A stretch of 61,114 nucleotides of DNA from Halodesulfovibrio spirochaetisodalis (GTDB taxonomy: Bacteria > Desulfobacterota > Desulfovibrionia > Desulfovibrionales > Desulfovibrionaceae). Under the pieces are notes generated by a model. The model was given only the letters and a program-made list of their open reading frames with translations, was not told where the DNA came from and made no database searches. The stretch spans positions 1 to 61,114 of the forward strand of contig NZ_JXMS01000009.1 of NCBI RefSeq assembly GCF_001672295.1, written 5' to 3'. This document shows positions 23,598 through 32,689 of the stretch, in pieces. How positions within the stretch are numbered: position 1 is the stretch's first letter; every line of letters starts with the position of its first letter. The translations under genes and the position numbers were made by a program.

Positions 23598-24632
23598 CTA
23601 GATTGATTTTTCGATGATTCCGCCGCCGAGAACTGTGAGCGACTCGTCGTAGACACAGCAAACCTGTCCGCTTGCAGGCGGTGATTGCGGGTCGTCATAG
23701 GTTACAAGCAGTATGTCGTCCTGTTCGGTAATGGTTACAGGGATAGGCTGCTGTCTATAACGGGTGCGTACCAGAAGTTTTTGTGCCCAATGGTCTTTGG
23801 CAACAAGATAATTCATGTTGCTGACAACACAGCCGGTGGAAAGCAGTTCAGCTTTAGGTCCGACAACAAGGACATTTTTTTCCATATCTTTGCGGATAAC
23901 ATATAAAGGCTCTTTCCACGCGATACCAAGTCCTTTGCGTTGCCCCTCTGTGTATTGCCACAACCCGTTGTGTTGTCCCACTACTGTGCCGTCCGCAAGT
24001 TCCATGTTGCCACCGGAACCAAGTTCTGTCCCTCGACTGAGTAAAAACGCACGGTAGTCATCATCAGGAACAAAACAGATTTCCTGACTTTCGCTCGGGT
24101 ACGCAGGGGCGATACCGCGTTCAGCCAGTTCTGCCTTAATATCTTCCTTCTTCATTTTCCCCAGAGGAAAAATAGCTTTCTCCAGTTGCTTCTTGGGAAC
24201 AAGTGAAAGGAAGTAGCTCTGGTCTTTTTTAGGATCATGCCCGCGAGACAATGTGCGTCCGTAAACAGGGTGGTCTTCCAAAACAGCATAGTGTCCGGTT
24301 GCAATGGTGTCCGCCCCAAGTTTTTCCGCCTCGCGAAGCAGGGCTCCGAATTTCATTGTGGCATTACATAATGCGCACGGATTCGGTGTACGCCCATGCA
24401 CGTATTCGCTCATGAACGGCGAAACAACGCATTCTTCAAATTCATCGTGCAAATCCACAGCATGGAACGGAATATCCAGTGCCGCGCACATGGCACCAAT
24501 AGCCTCCTCCCGTTCTTTACTCGGGGCGAGAAAATGTGCGTGGAGTGCAAAAATATTGTGGCCTTGCTCCTTCAAGGTGAGCAACGCATAGAGTGAATCT
24601 GTTCCGCCGCTTACTGCAACAGCAATAGTCAT
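23598..24632 (-). CDS. mnmA: tRNA-specific 2-thiouridylase MnmA
   Basis: A 344-residue enzyme that adds sulfur to U34 of Lys, Glu and Gln tRNAs. The PP-loop reads AVSGGTDS (the usual form is SGGVDS). The catalytic Cys pair is in TPNPCALCNATMKFG and SQEICFVP; LGIAWKEPLYVIRKD and the C-terminal barrel follow. It is slightly shorter than E. coli MnmA (about 368). The Val-to-Thr change in the PP-loop is the only oddity and both catalytic cysteines remain. AGGA precedes the ATG. Confidence 0.93.
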   Translation of the reverse strand: MTIAVAVSGGTDSLYALLTLKEQGHNIFALHAHFLAPSKEREEAIGAMCAALDIPFHAVDLHDEFEECVVSPFMSEYVHGRTPNPCALCNATMKFGALLREAEKLGADTIATGHYAVLEDHPVYGRTLSRGHDPKKDQSYFLSLVPKKQLEKAIFPLGKMKKEDIKAELAERGIAPAYPSESQEICFVPDDDYRAFLLSRGTELGSGGNMELADGTVVGQHNGLWQYTEGQRKGLGIAWKEPLYVIRKDMEKNVLVVGPKAELLSTGCVVSNMNYLVAKDHWAQKLLVRTRYRQQPIPVTITEQDDILLVTYDDPQSPPASGQVCCVYDESLTVLGGGIIEKSI

Positions 24633-24709
24633 AGTTAGTCCTGAGCGTTATTTTTTAGATTGCCTTTGATGTGTTTCTGACGAGCAGGTGGCTTGCTCCT
24701 GCATTTATG

Positions 24710-24839
24710 TCTCCGACGGGCAGGCGGGCTCTGCCCCCTGCACCCCCGCAAGGGGACATTGTCCACTTAACCCTAAGTATACGCGAATCTGTCCGTTATC
24801 TACAACGCTGGAAGCCGCGTAGGAGCTACCTTTCTGTAA
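24710..24839 (+). repeat. Dispersed GC-rich intergenic repeat, copy A
   Basis: About 130 bp starting TCTCCGACGGG, then GGCTCTGCCCCCTGCACC, a CCGCAAGGGGACA hairpin arm, and ending CTGGAAGCCGCGTAGGAG followed by TACCTTTCTGTAA. It closely matches the reverse complement of 36898-37026. It holds no gene. Confidence 0.85.
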
Positions 24840-24925
24840 CTGAGGTGGTGTTTTGTTTAATTCTTTCGACAGTACTTCTAGAGTGTGAATACCGTATAAG
24901 TAAAAAATACCCTTCCCCCCTAATC

Positions 24926-24986
24926 GGGGTCAAGGGGACAGTGTCCCCTTGCGGATGCAAGGCGGAGCCTGCCCGCCGGAGGCATC
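24926..24986 (-). repeat. Dispersed GC-rich intergenic repeat, copy B (partial, inverted)
   Basis: The reverse complement carries the first half of the repeat (GCCTCCGGCGGGCAGGC, TTGCATCCGCAAGGGGACA) opposite in orientation to copy A, 87 bp away, so A and B form an inverted pair between mnmA and gatA. Confidence 0.75.
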
Positions 24987-25012
24987 AGCTATTTCAGCTT
25001 ATTACATAAACA

Positions 25013-25040
25013 AAGGGAAGTCTGCATGCAGACTTCCCTT
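25013..25040 (-). terminator. Intrinsic terminator of lpoA-gatC-gatA
   Basis: A fully palindromic stem AAGGGAAGTCTGCA/TGCAGACTTCCCTT, followed on the minus strand by TGTTTATG; 40 bp after the gatA stop. Confidence 0.85.
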
Positions 25041-25079
25041 CAGTTGTATCATACTTACAGGTCTGGTTCAGGCGGTTGC

Positions 25080-26543
25080 TTACAGCCCTGCCGGAGTACC
25101 AAGCTGTTCAGTTTTTTCTTCGAGCAGAGAGGCAACGCTGTAGAGGGTTGCTTCGTCAAACTCTTTACCGAGAAGCTGAAGACCTACTGGCATGTTGCTG
25201 TCTGCTCCTAATCCTACAGGCAGGGACAAGCCCGGAAGTCCTGCAAGGTTGAGGGAGATTGTGTAGATATCCATAAGGTACATTTTCAGCGGATCGCTGG
25301 TAAGCTCGCCAACATTCCATGCGGTTACAGGAGATGCAGGGCCTACGAGTACGTCACACTGTTCAAGCGCTTTCAGGTAGTCTTCGCGGATAAGGCGTCG
25401 AACCTGTGCTGCTTTTTTGTAGTATGCATCGTAGTAGCCTGAGGAGAGTACGTATGTGCCAAGCATAATACGGCGCTGTACTTCGTCTCCGAACCCTTTG
25501 GAACGAGATTTTACGTAGATATCGAGCAGGTTTTCTGCTTCATCGCTGCGGTAGCCGTAACGCACGCCGTCAAATCGGGCGAGGTTGGAACTGGCTTCAG
25601 CCATGGCGATGATGTAGTAGGTCGCGATTGCGTATGAAGAATGCGGGAGCTCGACTTCAACAAGTTCTGCACCGAGTTCTTCAAGTTTTGCAACTGCTGC
25701 GCGACATGCTGATTCCACTTCTCCGTCGAGGCCTTCTGCCCAGAATTCCTTAGGCAAACCGACGTTGAGACCTTTAAGGTCTGTACGGTTCAGTGCTGCA
25801 AGGTAGTCTGCTGCAGGAGCGTCTACGCTGGTAGAATCTTTTTCATCGTGCCCTGCGATAACCTGAAGCAGGCGTGCGTTGTCTTCTACGGAGCGGGTCA
25901 TAGGCCCGATCTGATCCAGAGAAGAACCGTACGCAACCATGCCGCGACGGGAAACAAGGCCATATGTAGGCTTGAGGCCTACGCAGCCGCAGAGGCTCGC
26001 TGGCTGGCGGATGGAACCACCGGTATCGGTACCAAGGGAACCGAATGCCTGAGATGCAGTTACGCAAGCTGCGGAGCCACCGGAAGAACCGCCCGGAACT
26101 TTGTTAAGATCCCAAGGGTTTTTGGTTGCTTTGTATGCAGAGTTTTCAGTGGAAGAGCCCATGGCGAATTCGTCCATGTTTGCTTTACCAATGATGACTG
26201 CACCGGCTTCTTTAAGTTTTGCAACTGCAAAAGCATCATAGAACGGCTCGAAGTTTTCAAGAATCTTGGAACCGCAGGTTGTTTTAGTGCCTTTGGTACA
26301 AAGAAGGTCTTTAACGGTAAGCGGGATACCCCAGAGAGGTTTGCTTTCGTTTGGACCTGCTTCGTCCATTGCACGAGCCTGTTCAAGAGCTTCTTCAGCC
26401 TGAACAGAGATGAGTGCCTGTACGGAAGGTTCTGTTTCTTCAATGCGTTTAAGACATGCTTCAACTACTTCGGTAACGGTGAGCTCTTTAGCTAGCAGCA
26501 GTGAGCGGATTTCACTCAGGGATTTATCGTACAGAAATGACAT
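25080..26543 (-). CDS. gatA: Asp/Glu-tRNA amidotransferase subunit A, GatA
   Basis: A 487-residue amidase-signature enzyme that releases ammonia from glutamine to amidate Glu-tRNA(Gln) or Asp-tRNA(Asn). The catalytic triad is in place: Lys in [12 protein letters not shown], cis-Ser in [12 protein letters not shown] and the nucleophile Ser in [15 protein letters not shown]. Length fits. GGAG precedes the ATG. It starts 18 bp after gatC; the partner gatB lies about 33 kb away on the other strand at 59668. Confidence 0.97.
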   Translation of the reverse strand: MSFLYDKSLSEIRSLLLAKELTVTEVVEACLKRIEETEPSVQALISVQAEEALEQARAMDEAGPNESKPLWGIPLTVKDLLCTKGTKTTCGSKILENFEPFYDAFAVAKLKEAGAVIIGKANMDEFAMGSSTENSAYKATKNPWDLNKVPGGSSGGSAACVTASQAFGSLGTDTGGSIRQPASLCGCVGLKPTYGLVSRRGMVAYGSSLDQIGPMTRSVEDNARLLQVIAGHDEKDSTSVDAPAADYLAALNRTDLKGLNVGLPKEFWAEGLDGEVESACRAAVAKLEELGAELVEVELPHSSYAIATYYIIAMAEASSNLARFDGVRYGYRSDEAENLLDIYVKSRSKGFGDEVQRRIMLGTYVLSSGYYDAYYKKAAQVRRLIREDYLKALEQCDVLVGPASPVTAWNVGELTSDPLKMYLMDIYTISLNLAGLPGLSLPVGLGADSNMPVGLQLLGKEFDEATLYSVASLLEEKTEQLGTPAGL

Positions 26544-26561
26544 GTGGAATAAACTCCGCCG

Positions 26562-26846
26562 TTAAACAATCTTAGGAACAATGAAGAACTGGCCGTCAGT
26601 TTCCGGTGCGTTGGAAACAATGTCGTCACGCTCGAAGCGTTTTTCCGCTTTGTCTTCACGCAAAGGAGTCGGCTGTTCAACAGGGCTGTACAGAGGTTCT
26701 GTACCTGCGGTGTCGAGTCCGTTCAGTGTATCCATGTATTTGAGAATATCTTCAAACTGGCCTGCAAAGAGGCGCTGTTTTTCATCGTCAAGTTCGAGTC
26801 GGGCCAGCTTGGCAATTTGTGCTACCCGTTCAGGAGTAATGCTCAT
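26562..26846 (-). CDS. gatC: Asp/Glu-tRNA amidotransferase subunit C, GatC
   Basis: A 94-residue linker subunit that wraps GatA and GatB. VAQIAKLARLELDDEK and FEDILKYMDTLNGLDT give the family helices, and PTPLREDK with the C-terminal FFIVPKIV is the standard end. It lies between the LpoA-like gene (15 bp) and gatA (18 bp), in one operon. GGAGA precedes the ATG. Confidence 0.95.
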   Translation of the reverse strand: MSITPERVAQIAKLARLELDDEKQRLFAGQFEDILKYMDTLNGLDTAGTEPLYSPVEQPTPLREDKAEKRFERDDIVSNAPETDGQFFIVPKIV

Positions 26847-26861
26847 CGAGGTTGTCTCCGG

Positions 26862-29069
26862 TTATTGAGAAGTGCCTGGCGTAGTTTCAAAAGAGAACAG
26901 GCCGGAATTGTCAGCATCTGCGGTTTCTACGTTCTGAGTACCGTTTGCAGCTTCGTTACGCTGCATGCGGTACTCTTCAATGGTAAGACCGAGTTCTTCT
27001 GCTTTTTTGGTGTCTACCTCGTCCTTCATCATCTGGATACGTTCGTCATGGCGTGCGCGCACGGTAGCAAGACGTTTTCCAAATGTTTCAGGATTTACCG
27101 GTACAAAGCCGTTTCTGGAAGGACGGAACAGGAACAGGTTTTCAGAAGCATTACCGTCTGCATCCCATGCGATAGGAGCAATACTCCAATCCATGTGCTG
27201 TGCGGAGGCAAGTTCTGCGTTGACTGTGTCGTCATCCCAATCTGACGGTATGGATCCCATACCGGCTGCGAGGCGGATAAAGTCGTATCCAAGTCCAACC
27301 CATGCATCCGGCTTGCCGAGCCCTGCATCGTCCATAGCCTGTACCAGTTGCTTGGAAGCATTGGTCGGTGTGAACGGATTCCAGATACCCGGGAATACAG
27401 CTAACTTGTAGTAGCGTGATTCCAGCTTTTTGCCAGCAGAGAGTCCCTGTTCCCATAATGTAGGGCCGAGGAATACTGCACGGTCTTCCTGATGGAAGAA
27501 GAAATGCGGAATGATGGATTCCATGTTCTTCCAGCTGTCAGGAAGGAATACAGCCTGAAATGCCGGATTGTAAGGCATGTCTTCATACTGCTCATTGAGT
27601 CGGGCTTGAGCGGAGGCGTTTTCTATTTCTCCGTTCATAGCTTGGATTTCTTTATTCTCCTGATCGCTTTGCGCGAGGAGATTTTTGACATCTTTTGACC
27701 AACCTTGCGGGTTGTTCGGTGTGTAGCTTGCAGTCAGCACAGGGTAGTCTGACTGGCTTTCAGCTTTTTCCACGAACAACTGCGCCATGTGCTGCCCGTA
27801 ATTTTCATTCGGGTACAGGGCTGCAAAGTTGTTAATACCCAGATCGAACTGGGCAAAGTTCAGCAAGGTTTGAATCTGGTCTTTAGGACTGGAGAAGAAT
27901 CTCCATGCGTCTTTACCTTCTGTTCCAACCGGAAGTGAAGAAAGGAAGGTGAAGAATGCATGTTTTTCTGTAAGGTCGCGGTCGTAAATTTTACGGAAAA
28001 CGTCCTTACGTAACGGGCCACCGACAATGGTGAACCCTGCAGGCAGTGCTGCGAGTTCTTCCTGCCATGTTGCAGATTCTGTATTGATTACTTTAAGAGC
28101 GAAATTGTAGCCGTTGTTTGTCAGCTGCCAGTGGGCAATACCTGCCCCGCGCACAATCTTCCAACCGATGGAACCGTACGGGCCTGTGAGCGGTAATGCC
28201 AGAGCAATACCTTGAGTAGGTTCGCCGAATTCTTTTTGCAGCGGTGCCAGCACGGCATCGATAAGAGTCGGGTCTGCCAGTTTGCCAAGGGAACGAAGGC
28301 GCTCAATTGCTGCCCATGCGGATGGCCAGTTTTGTTCGTCTCCTGCGGCACGACGTGCCTTTTCGAGCAGGACAATTGAGTAAGGATAAGTGACTTCGTT
28401 CTCCGGTGTCAGGTATCCGGAAATTGTAGCGAGCAGCTGTTCATCAATGCTATTGAGTTCTGTAAACAGACGACGTTCCAAGGCAGCTTTGTACTTGGTG
28501 TTCGGGGCTCTTGAATACAGATCTTCCAATGAAGTAAGGGCAGCACCTGTGTTGCCTTTTTTCCATTCTACACCTGCAAGGAGAAGGGCAGCATTTGCAC
28601 GTAATCCCCACGGGTTTGTTTTTTTGGAGTATGTTGCCTCCAAAATGGAAAGAGCTTTTGATGGAGGCAGCTGTTTAATGGCAAGAACCCATGCGTCCTG
28701 CCATTCGGGAGTACTGATGGCACCCGGCTGGGTGGACTCCCATTTATCCAGAGCCTGCAAACCAAGGAAGGCTCGTCCACTTTTAATTGTGCTAAGCGCA
28801 AAATAGCGCCATGCGCTGCGTTTTTCAGCTTTAGACAGGTTCGGCTGTTGCAGAATTCTGTCGTAAAGAGTGCTGGCTGCTGTGTAATCACCGCTGTCGT
28901 AGGCAGCACGGGCTTTGTAACTAAGAGTCTGCTCGGCGCCTCTGGAAGAAGATGCTTGCGGAGTTACGATGACTTTTTTCCCACAACCAGTAAGAGAAGC
29001 CACAGTAAGTGCCATAACCAGGAGTGTAAAAGTTACACCGCGAATTGATAAATAAGATGTATATTTCAT
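26862..29069 (-). CDS. LpoA-like outer-membrane lipoprotein with periplasmic-binding fold
   Basis: A 735-residue lipoprotein. The signal peptide ends at lipobox SLTGC near residue 29, giving a lipid-anchored Cys. An N-terminal alpha-helical repeat region (about 45-250, TPR-like: ARAAYDSGDYTAASTLYDRIL) precedes a type 1 periplasmic-binding fold (about 265-640: IALALPLTGPYGSIGWKIVR). This order matches LpoA/YraM, which activates PBP1A, although distant. The open frame extends to 29105, but that part falls in the dnaK terminator and would precede the signal peptide, so I start at MKYTSYLS. The C-terminus is acidic and unordered. Confidence 0.8.
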   Translation of the reverse strand: MKYTSYLSIRGVTFTLLVMALTVASLTGCGKKVIVTPQASSSRGAEQTLSYKARAAYDSGDYTAASTLYDRILQQPNLSKAEKRSAWRYFALSTIKSGRAFLGLQALDKWESTQPGAISTPEWQDAWVLAIKQLPPSKALSILEATYSKKTNPWGLRANAALLLAGVEWKKGNTGAALTSLEDLYSRAPNTKYKAALERRLFTELNSIDEQLLATISGYLTPENEVTYPYSIVLLEKARRAAGDEQNWPSAWAAIERLRSLGKLADPTLIDAVLAPLQKEFGEPTQGIALALPLTGPYGSIGWKIVRGAGIAHWQLTNNGYNFALKVINTESATWQEELAALPAGFTIVGGPLRKDVFRKIYDRDLTEKHAFFTFLSSLPVGTEGKDAWRFFSSPKDQIQTLLNFAQFDLGINNFAALYPNENYGQHMAQLFVEKAESQSDYPVLTASYTPNNPQGWSKDVKNLLAQSDQENKEIQAMNGEIENASAQARLNEQYEDMPYNPAFQAVFLPDSWKNMESIIPHFFFHQEDRAVFLGPTLWEQGLSAGKKLESRYYKLAVFPGIWNPFTPTNASKQLVQAMDDAGLGKPDAWVGLGYDFIRLAAGMGSIPSDWDDDTVNAELASAQHMDWSIAPIAWDADGNASENLFLFRPSRNGFVPVNPETFGKRLATVRARHDERIQMMKDEVDTKKAEELGLTIEEYRMQRNEAANGTQNVETADADNSGLFSFETTPGTSQ

Positions 29070-29083
29070 AGCATAATACCGTA

Positions 29084-29121
29084 TAAAAAATGGCCTGATC
29101 CGCATAAGCGCGAATCAGGCC
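29084..29121 (-). terminator. Intrinsic terminator of dnaK
   Basis: Near-perfect stem GGCCTGATTCGCGC/GCGGATCAGGCC followed by TTTTTT on the minus strand; about 80 bp after the dnaK stop. Confidence 0.88.
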
Positions 29122-29201
29122 AAGGTAATCATATCAACCGGCAATTGCAAGAGCATGATGCGGGTAAGCGGTGTTATTACCCAATGCCGGAAAATCTATG
29201 T

Positions 29202-31136
29202 TTATTTTACTTCTGTGTAGTCAGCGTCAACAACGTCTTCGTCGTCTTTCTGCTGCTGTGCGCCTGCTCCAGCGCTTGCACCAGCGCCGCAGTCGCCGCC
29301 TGCACAGCCACCCTCTGCACCCTGTGCCTGCTGAGCGTAAAGCTGTTCAGCGAGCTTGTGGGAAGCCTGAGAAAGCTCTTCGCTAGCTGCTTTTACAGCT
29401 TCAACGTCGATTTCTTCAGCTTCGAGAAGTTTTTTAAGTGCTTCGGTTTTAGTTTCAAGTTCAGTTTTCAGGCCAGCATCAAGTTTATCACCAAGCTCAC
29501 CGATTGATTTCTCAGTGGTGTAGATAAGTGTATCTGCCTGGTTACGAACTTCGATAGCTTCCTGCTTTTTCTTATCTTCATCAGCATGTGCTTCAGCTTC
29601 TTTAACGAGCTTGTCGATTTCATCGTCAGAGAGACCGGAAGAAGCGGTGATGCGGATAGACTGTTCTTTACCGGTGCCAAGGTCTTTAGCGGATACGCTT
29701 ACGATACCGTTAGCATCGATGTCGAAGGTAACTTCGATCTGTGGAACACCGCGTGGAGCTGCAGGAATACCTGTCAGTTCGAAACGGCCGAGAGTCATGT
29801 TATCGCTTGCCATTGGACGCTCACCCTGCAGTACGTGGATAGATACTGAAGGCTGGTTGTCAGCAGCGGTGGTAAATGTCTGAGACTTCTTGGTCGGGAT
29901 AGTGGTGTTACGCTCGATGAGCTTAGTTGCCACGCCGCCAAGGGTTTCAATACCAAGGGAAAGCGGGGAAACGTCGAGGAGAAGAACGTCCTTAACGTCA
30001 CCTGCAAGGATACCACCCTGAATTGCTGCACCCATGGATACAACTTCGTCCGGGTTCACGGAGCGGTTAGGCTCTTTACCGAAGAAGTCAGATACAACTT
30101 TCTGTACGAGAGGCATACGGGTCATACCACCAACGAGGATAACTTCGTCAATGTCGCCCGGCTTGAGACCTGCGTCAGAAAGAGCTTTCTGGCAAGGGCC
30201 TTCAGTGCGTTTTACGAGATCGCCAACGAGGCTTTCAAGTTTAGCACGGGAAAGCTTAAGCATAAGGTGCTTAGGACCAGTCTGGTCTGCTGTGATGAAC
30301 GGCAGGTTGATTTCAGATTCCATGGATGTGGAAAGGTCTTTCTTTGCTTTCTCTGCAGCTTCTTTGAGACGCTGGAGAGCCATGCGGTCACCGGAAAGGT
30401 CAATGCCGCCGTTTTCGCTTTTAAATTCTTCAACAAGGTAGTTGATGATAGCGAGGTCAAAGTCTTCACCACCGAGGAATGTGTCACCGTTGGTTGCAAG
30501 AACTTCAACTACGTTGTCGCCAACTTCGAGGATAGAGATATCGAAAGTACCGCCACCGAGGTCGAATACAGCGATTTTTTCGTTTGCTTTTTTATCGAGA
30601 CCGTATGCAAGGGAAGCTGCAGTTGGCTCGTTGATGATACGTTTTACTTCAAGACCGGCAATTTTACCTGCGTCTTTAGTAGCCTGACGCTGGGAGTCGT
30701 TGAAGTATGCAGGAACAGTAATAACTGCTTCTGTTACTTCTTCGCCGAGGTATGCTTCAGCATCAGATTTAAGTTTGCCAAGTACCATAGCGGATACTTC
30801 AGCAGGGGAGTAGCTGCGGCCTTCTACTTCAACGTAAGCTTCGCCGTTTTTACCCTCTACGATTTTGTAAGGAGAGTGGTCAGCCCAACGCTGTACTTCA
30901 GGGGAGTTAAACTGACGCCCAACAAGGCGTTTAACTGCGAAGATAGTGCGTTCCGGGTTGGTTACAGCCTGACGTTTAGCAATGTCGCCAACGAGACGTT
31001 CTTTATCGGTGAAACCTACGATAGAAGGAGTTGTGCGGCCACCTTCAGGGTTGGTTACGCACTTAGGGTCTTTACCTTCCATGATGTAGACACAAGAGTT
31101 AGTTGTGCCAAGGTCGATACCAATAATTTTACCCAT
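29202..31136 (-). CDS. dnaK: Chaperone DnaK (Hsp70)
   Basis: A 644-residue Hsp70. The ATPase domain shows [47 protein letters not shown] and [13 protein letters not shown]; the interdomain linker [12 protein letters not shown] and the peptide-binding domain follow. The tail is Gly/Ala-rich with two cysteines ([11 protein letters not shown]) and ends [11 protein letters not shown], the usual form EEVK-like. GAGGAGG stands 7 nt before the ATG. grpE lies upstream on the same strand but is separated by 556 bp and its own terminator, so dnaK has its own promoter. Confidence 0.98.
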   Translation of the reverse strand: MGKIIGIDLGTTNSCVYIMEGKDPKCVTNPEGGRTTPSIVGFTDKERLVGDIAKRQAVTNPERTIFAVKRLVGRQFNSPEVQRWADHSPYKIVEGKNGEAYVEVEGRSYSPAEVSAMVLGKLKSDAEAYLGEEVTEAVITVPAYFNDSQRQATKDAGKIAGLEVKRIINEPTAASLAYGLDKKANEKIAVFDLGGGTFDISILEVGDNVVEVLATNGDTFLGGEDFDLAIINYLVEEFKSENGGIDLSGDRMALQRLKEAAEKAKKDLSTSMESEINLPFITADQTGPKHLMLKLSRAKLESLVGDLVKRTEGPCQKALSDAGLKPGDIDEVILVGGMTRMPLVQKVVSDFFGKEPNRSVNPDEVVSMGAAIQGGILAGDVKDVLLLDVSPLSLGIETLGGVATKLIERNTTIPTKKSQTFTTAADNQPSVSIHVLQGERPMASDNMTLGRFELTGIPAAPRGVPQIEVTFDIDANGIVSVSAKDLGTGKEQSIRITASSGLSDDEIDKLVKEAEAHADEDKKKQEAIEVRNQADTLIYTTEKSIGELGDKLDAGLKTELETKTEALKKLLEAEEIDVEAVKAASEELSQASHKLAEQLYAQQAQGAEGGCAGGDCGAGASAGAGAQQQKDDEDVVDADYTEVK

Positions 31137-31152
31137 GTTTAAACCTCCTCAT

Positions 31153-31204
31153 GAGAAAACTCTCACGATATTATCTTAAATTATAAAGAACCAGAATGGT
31201 CTGG
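31153..31204 (-). promoter_or_regulatory. dnaK upstream region: -10 element and two inverted repeats
   Basis: On the minus strand a consensus TATAAT lies at 31180-31185. CCAGA-atgg-TCTGG at 31191-31204 covers the spacer and -35 position, where no good -35 hexamer exists. TGAGA-aaac-TCTCA at 31153-31166 lies in the leader, next to the ribosome-binding site. Neither matches CIRCE. They may be operators or chance repeats. Confidence 0.35.
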
Positions 31205-31692
31205 CTTTTAGTCTTTGATGTTCCAAAATTTAAGCACGTTTTTTTTACGGGCAAGGGGCACTTGTTATTTTTTTTGTTTCATTGTGGTGTAAGTGCTCAT
31301 TTTTAGTGGCGTAATACGATAAAAAACTCTTTGTAATCAGTACGTTCTGCGTATGTGCACTTTTGGTAAAAAAAACTGAAAAAGTTCCCTAACCATTGCG
31401 GTGTCGGGGCTGAACAGTCTGGTTATAGCATGTTTTGCCCTTATAAAAAATGGCTCTCAAAGCAAATGAGCAATCAACGTTACAAAACACGATGTTGTTT
31501 GCTGTGCTGTCACATAAAAAAGCCAGATGCCTGCATAGCTATATCTATGCCGTGCATCTGACTTTTTTTAATGCATTCTTGTGCGCTGGGAATGGGTACT
31601 CCCGCACTCTTGAGCGTTGCAGACAATTGCAGCCTGCAGAATGTTATCATTACGATATCATCACCCGTGCAAATGGATGATGTGCGGTTCAA
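31205..31692. other. grpE-dnaK intergenic region
   Basis: No gene is convincing here. Apart from the grpE terminator and the dnaK promoter region I see only AT-rich sequence. No CIRCE element (TTAGCACTC-N9-GAGTGCTAA) was found by eye. Confidence 0.5.
31515..31569 (-). terminator. Intrinsic terminator of grpE
   Basis: Long two-part stem: outer GTCAGATGC/GCATCTGGC and inner GCATAG/CTATGC, with T runs on both sides; about 125 bp after the grpE stop. Confidence 0.85.
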
Positions 31693-32250
31693 TTACTTGC
31701 CGCCGGAAACAATAACTTTGGCAGGTCGAATCAGGCGGTCCTTAAGCTTGTAGCCGCGCTGCATTACGTGCTTAACATGCCCTTCAGGCACTTCGTCACA
31801 GTTTTCCTGACCTACAGCTTCGTGTACTTCAGGGTTGAACTCGTCATGCTTTTCACCAAGCTGGCAAAGGCCGTGGCGCTCGATAGCTTCGATAAGGAGC
31901 TTCTGTGTCATTTCGACACCGATGAGCATGTTCTCACAACCTTCGAGGTTGCGGCCGTAATCGATTGCGAGCTGGAGGTTGTCGAGAGTAGGGAGCAGAT
32001 CACCCAGAACAGATTCTGTTGCGTATTTGAACTGCTCTTCGCGTTCACGCTGCAGGCGTTTTTTGAAGTTTTCCATCTCCGCAAGACAGCGGATGCGAAC
32101 TTCTTCTGCATCCTGCATGGTGTTGCAGTCAGGACAAACACGTTCTTTTGCGAGTTTCTGTACTTCTTCATCAGAAAGTACAATCTCAGTGGTCTGTTCC
32201 TGTTCTGCAGCTTCTGCAGTTTCTTCTGGCTTTACTGTGTCTTCACCCAT
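31693..32250 (-). CDS. grpE: Nucleotide exchange factor GrpE
   Basis: A 185-residue co-chaperone that exchanges ADP on DnaK. A Glu-rich N-terminus leads into the long coiled coil; RCLAEMENFKKRLQREREEQ is the family core, and LLPTLDNLQLAIDYGR with FNPEVHEAVGQ follows to a C-terminal beta domain (MQRGYKLKDRLIRPAKVIV). An unusual CPDC motif at about residue 39, with another Cys 12 residues later, lies ahead of the core. AAGGAG precedes the ATG. No hrcA or dnaJ is adjacent. Confidence 0.95.
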   Translation of the reverse strand: MGEDTVKPEETAEAAEQEQTTEIVLSDEEVQKLAKERVCPDCNTMQDAEEVRIRCLAEMENFKKRLQREREEQFKYATESVLGDLLPTLDNLQLAIDYGRNLEGCENMLIGVEMTQKLLIEAIERHGLCQLGEKHDEFNPEVHEAVGQENCDEVPEGHVKHVMQRGYKLKDRLIRPAKVIVSGGK

Positions 32251-32600
32251 TCTGCTAGCTCCTTATATCCTTATGCTGCTTTATCCTATTAAGTAAAAGC
32301 AGCAGCGAATGTTTAGTGCAAATATATTTTTTCTGAATATCCGTTATTCAGGGTTCTGTACGACTGTATGTGTTTCCATTGAAAATTGTACAACCTGCAT
32401 GTTGTTACAACTCCTGACACATCGTGTACAGACGGGTAACAACGCGGTACCCACCTGTCAAGATGCAGGGGGAGAATTGTAAGGGTGCCGTTGTGGTAAC
32501 ATGCTGAAAAAGTAGTGGTTCTTTAGTTTTGAATAATGACTAATATTTTCAGGTTGTAAGAGGCAACATACTAGGCAGTGATACTCTGGATGTGTGTAAA
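32251..32600. other. Upstream region of grpE
   Basis: About 350 bp with no gene. On the minus strand TTGACA stands 17 nt before TACCCG, roughly 200 bp upstream of the grpE start, a possible but imperfect sigma-70 promoter. No sigma-32 type pair (CTTGAA...CCCCAT) is obvious. Confidence 0.4.
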
Positions 32601-32636
32601 AATAAAAAAGGGTACCCCGCAATACGGGATACCCTG
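32601..32636 (-). terminator. Intrinsic terminator of the AsmA-like gene
   Basis: Stem AGGGTATCCCGTATTGCGGGGTACCCT with TTTTTTATTTTT on the minus strand. Confidence 0.9.
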
Positions 32637-32689
32637 ACTTTTGTGTACTGAATGGAAATTGCGGATAGAATTTTTTCCAGCAGGCTTAT

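Noticed and set aside
30267-31142. 291-codon plus-strand open frame opposite dnaK
   Set aside because: It lies wholly antisense to a clear dnaK, has Phe/Cys-rich shadow composition, and lacks a ribosome-binding site.
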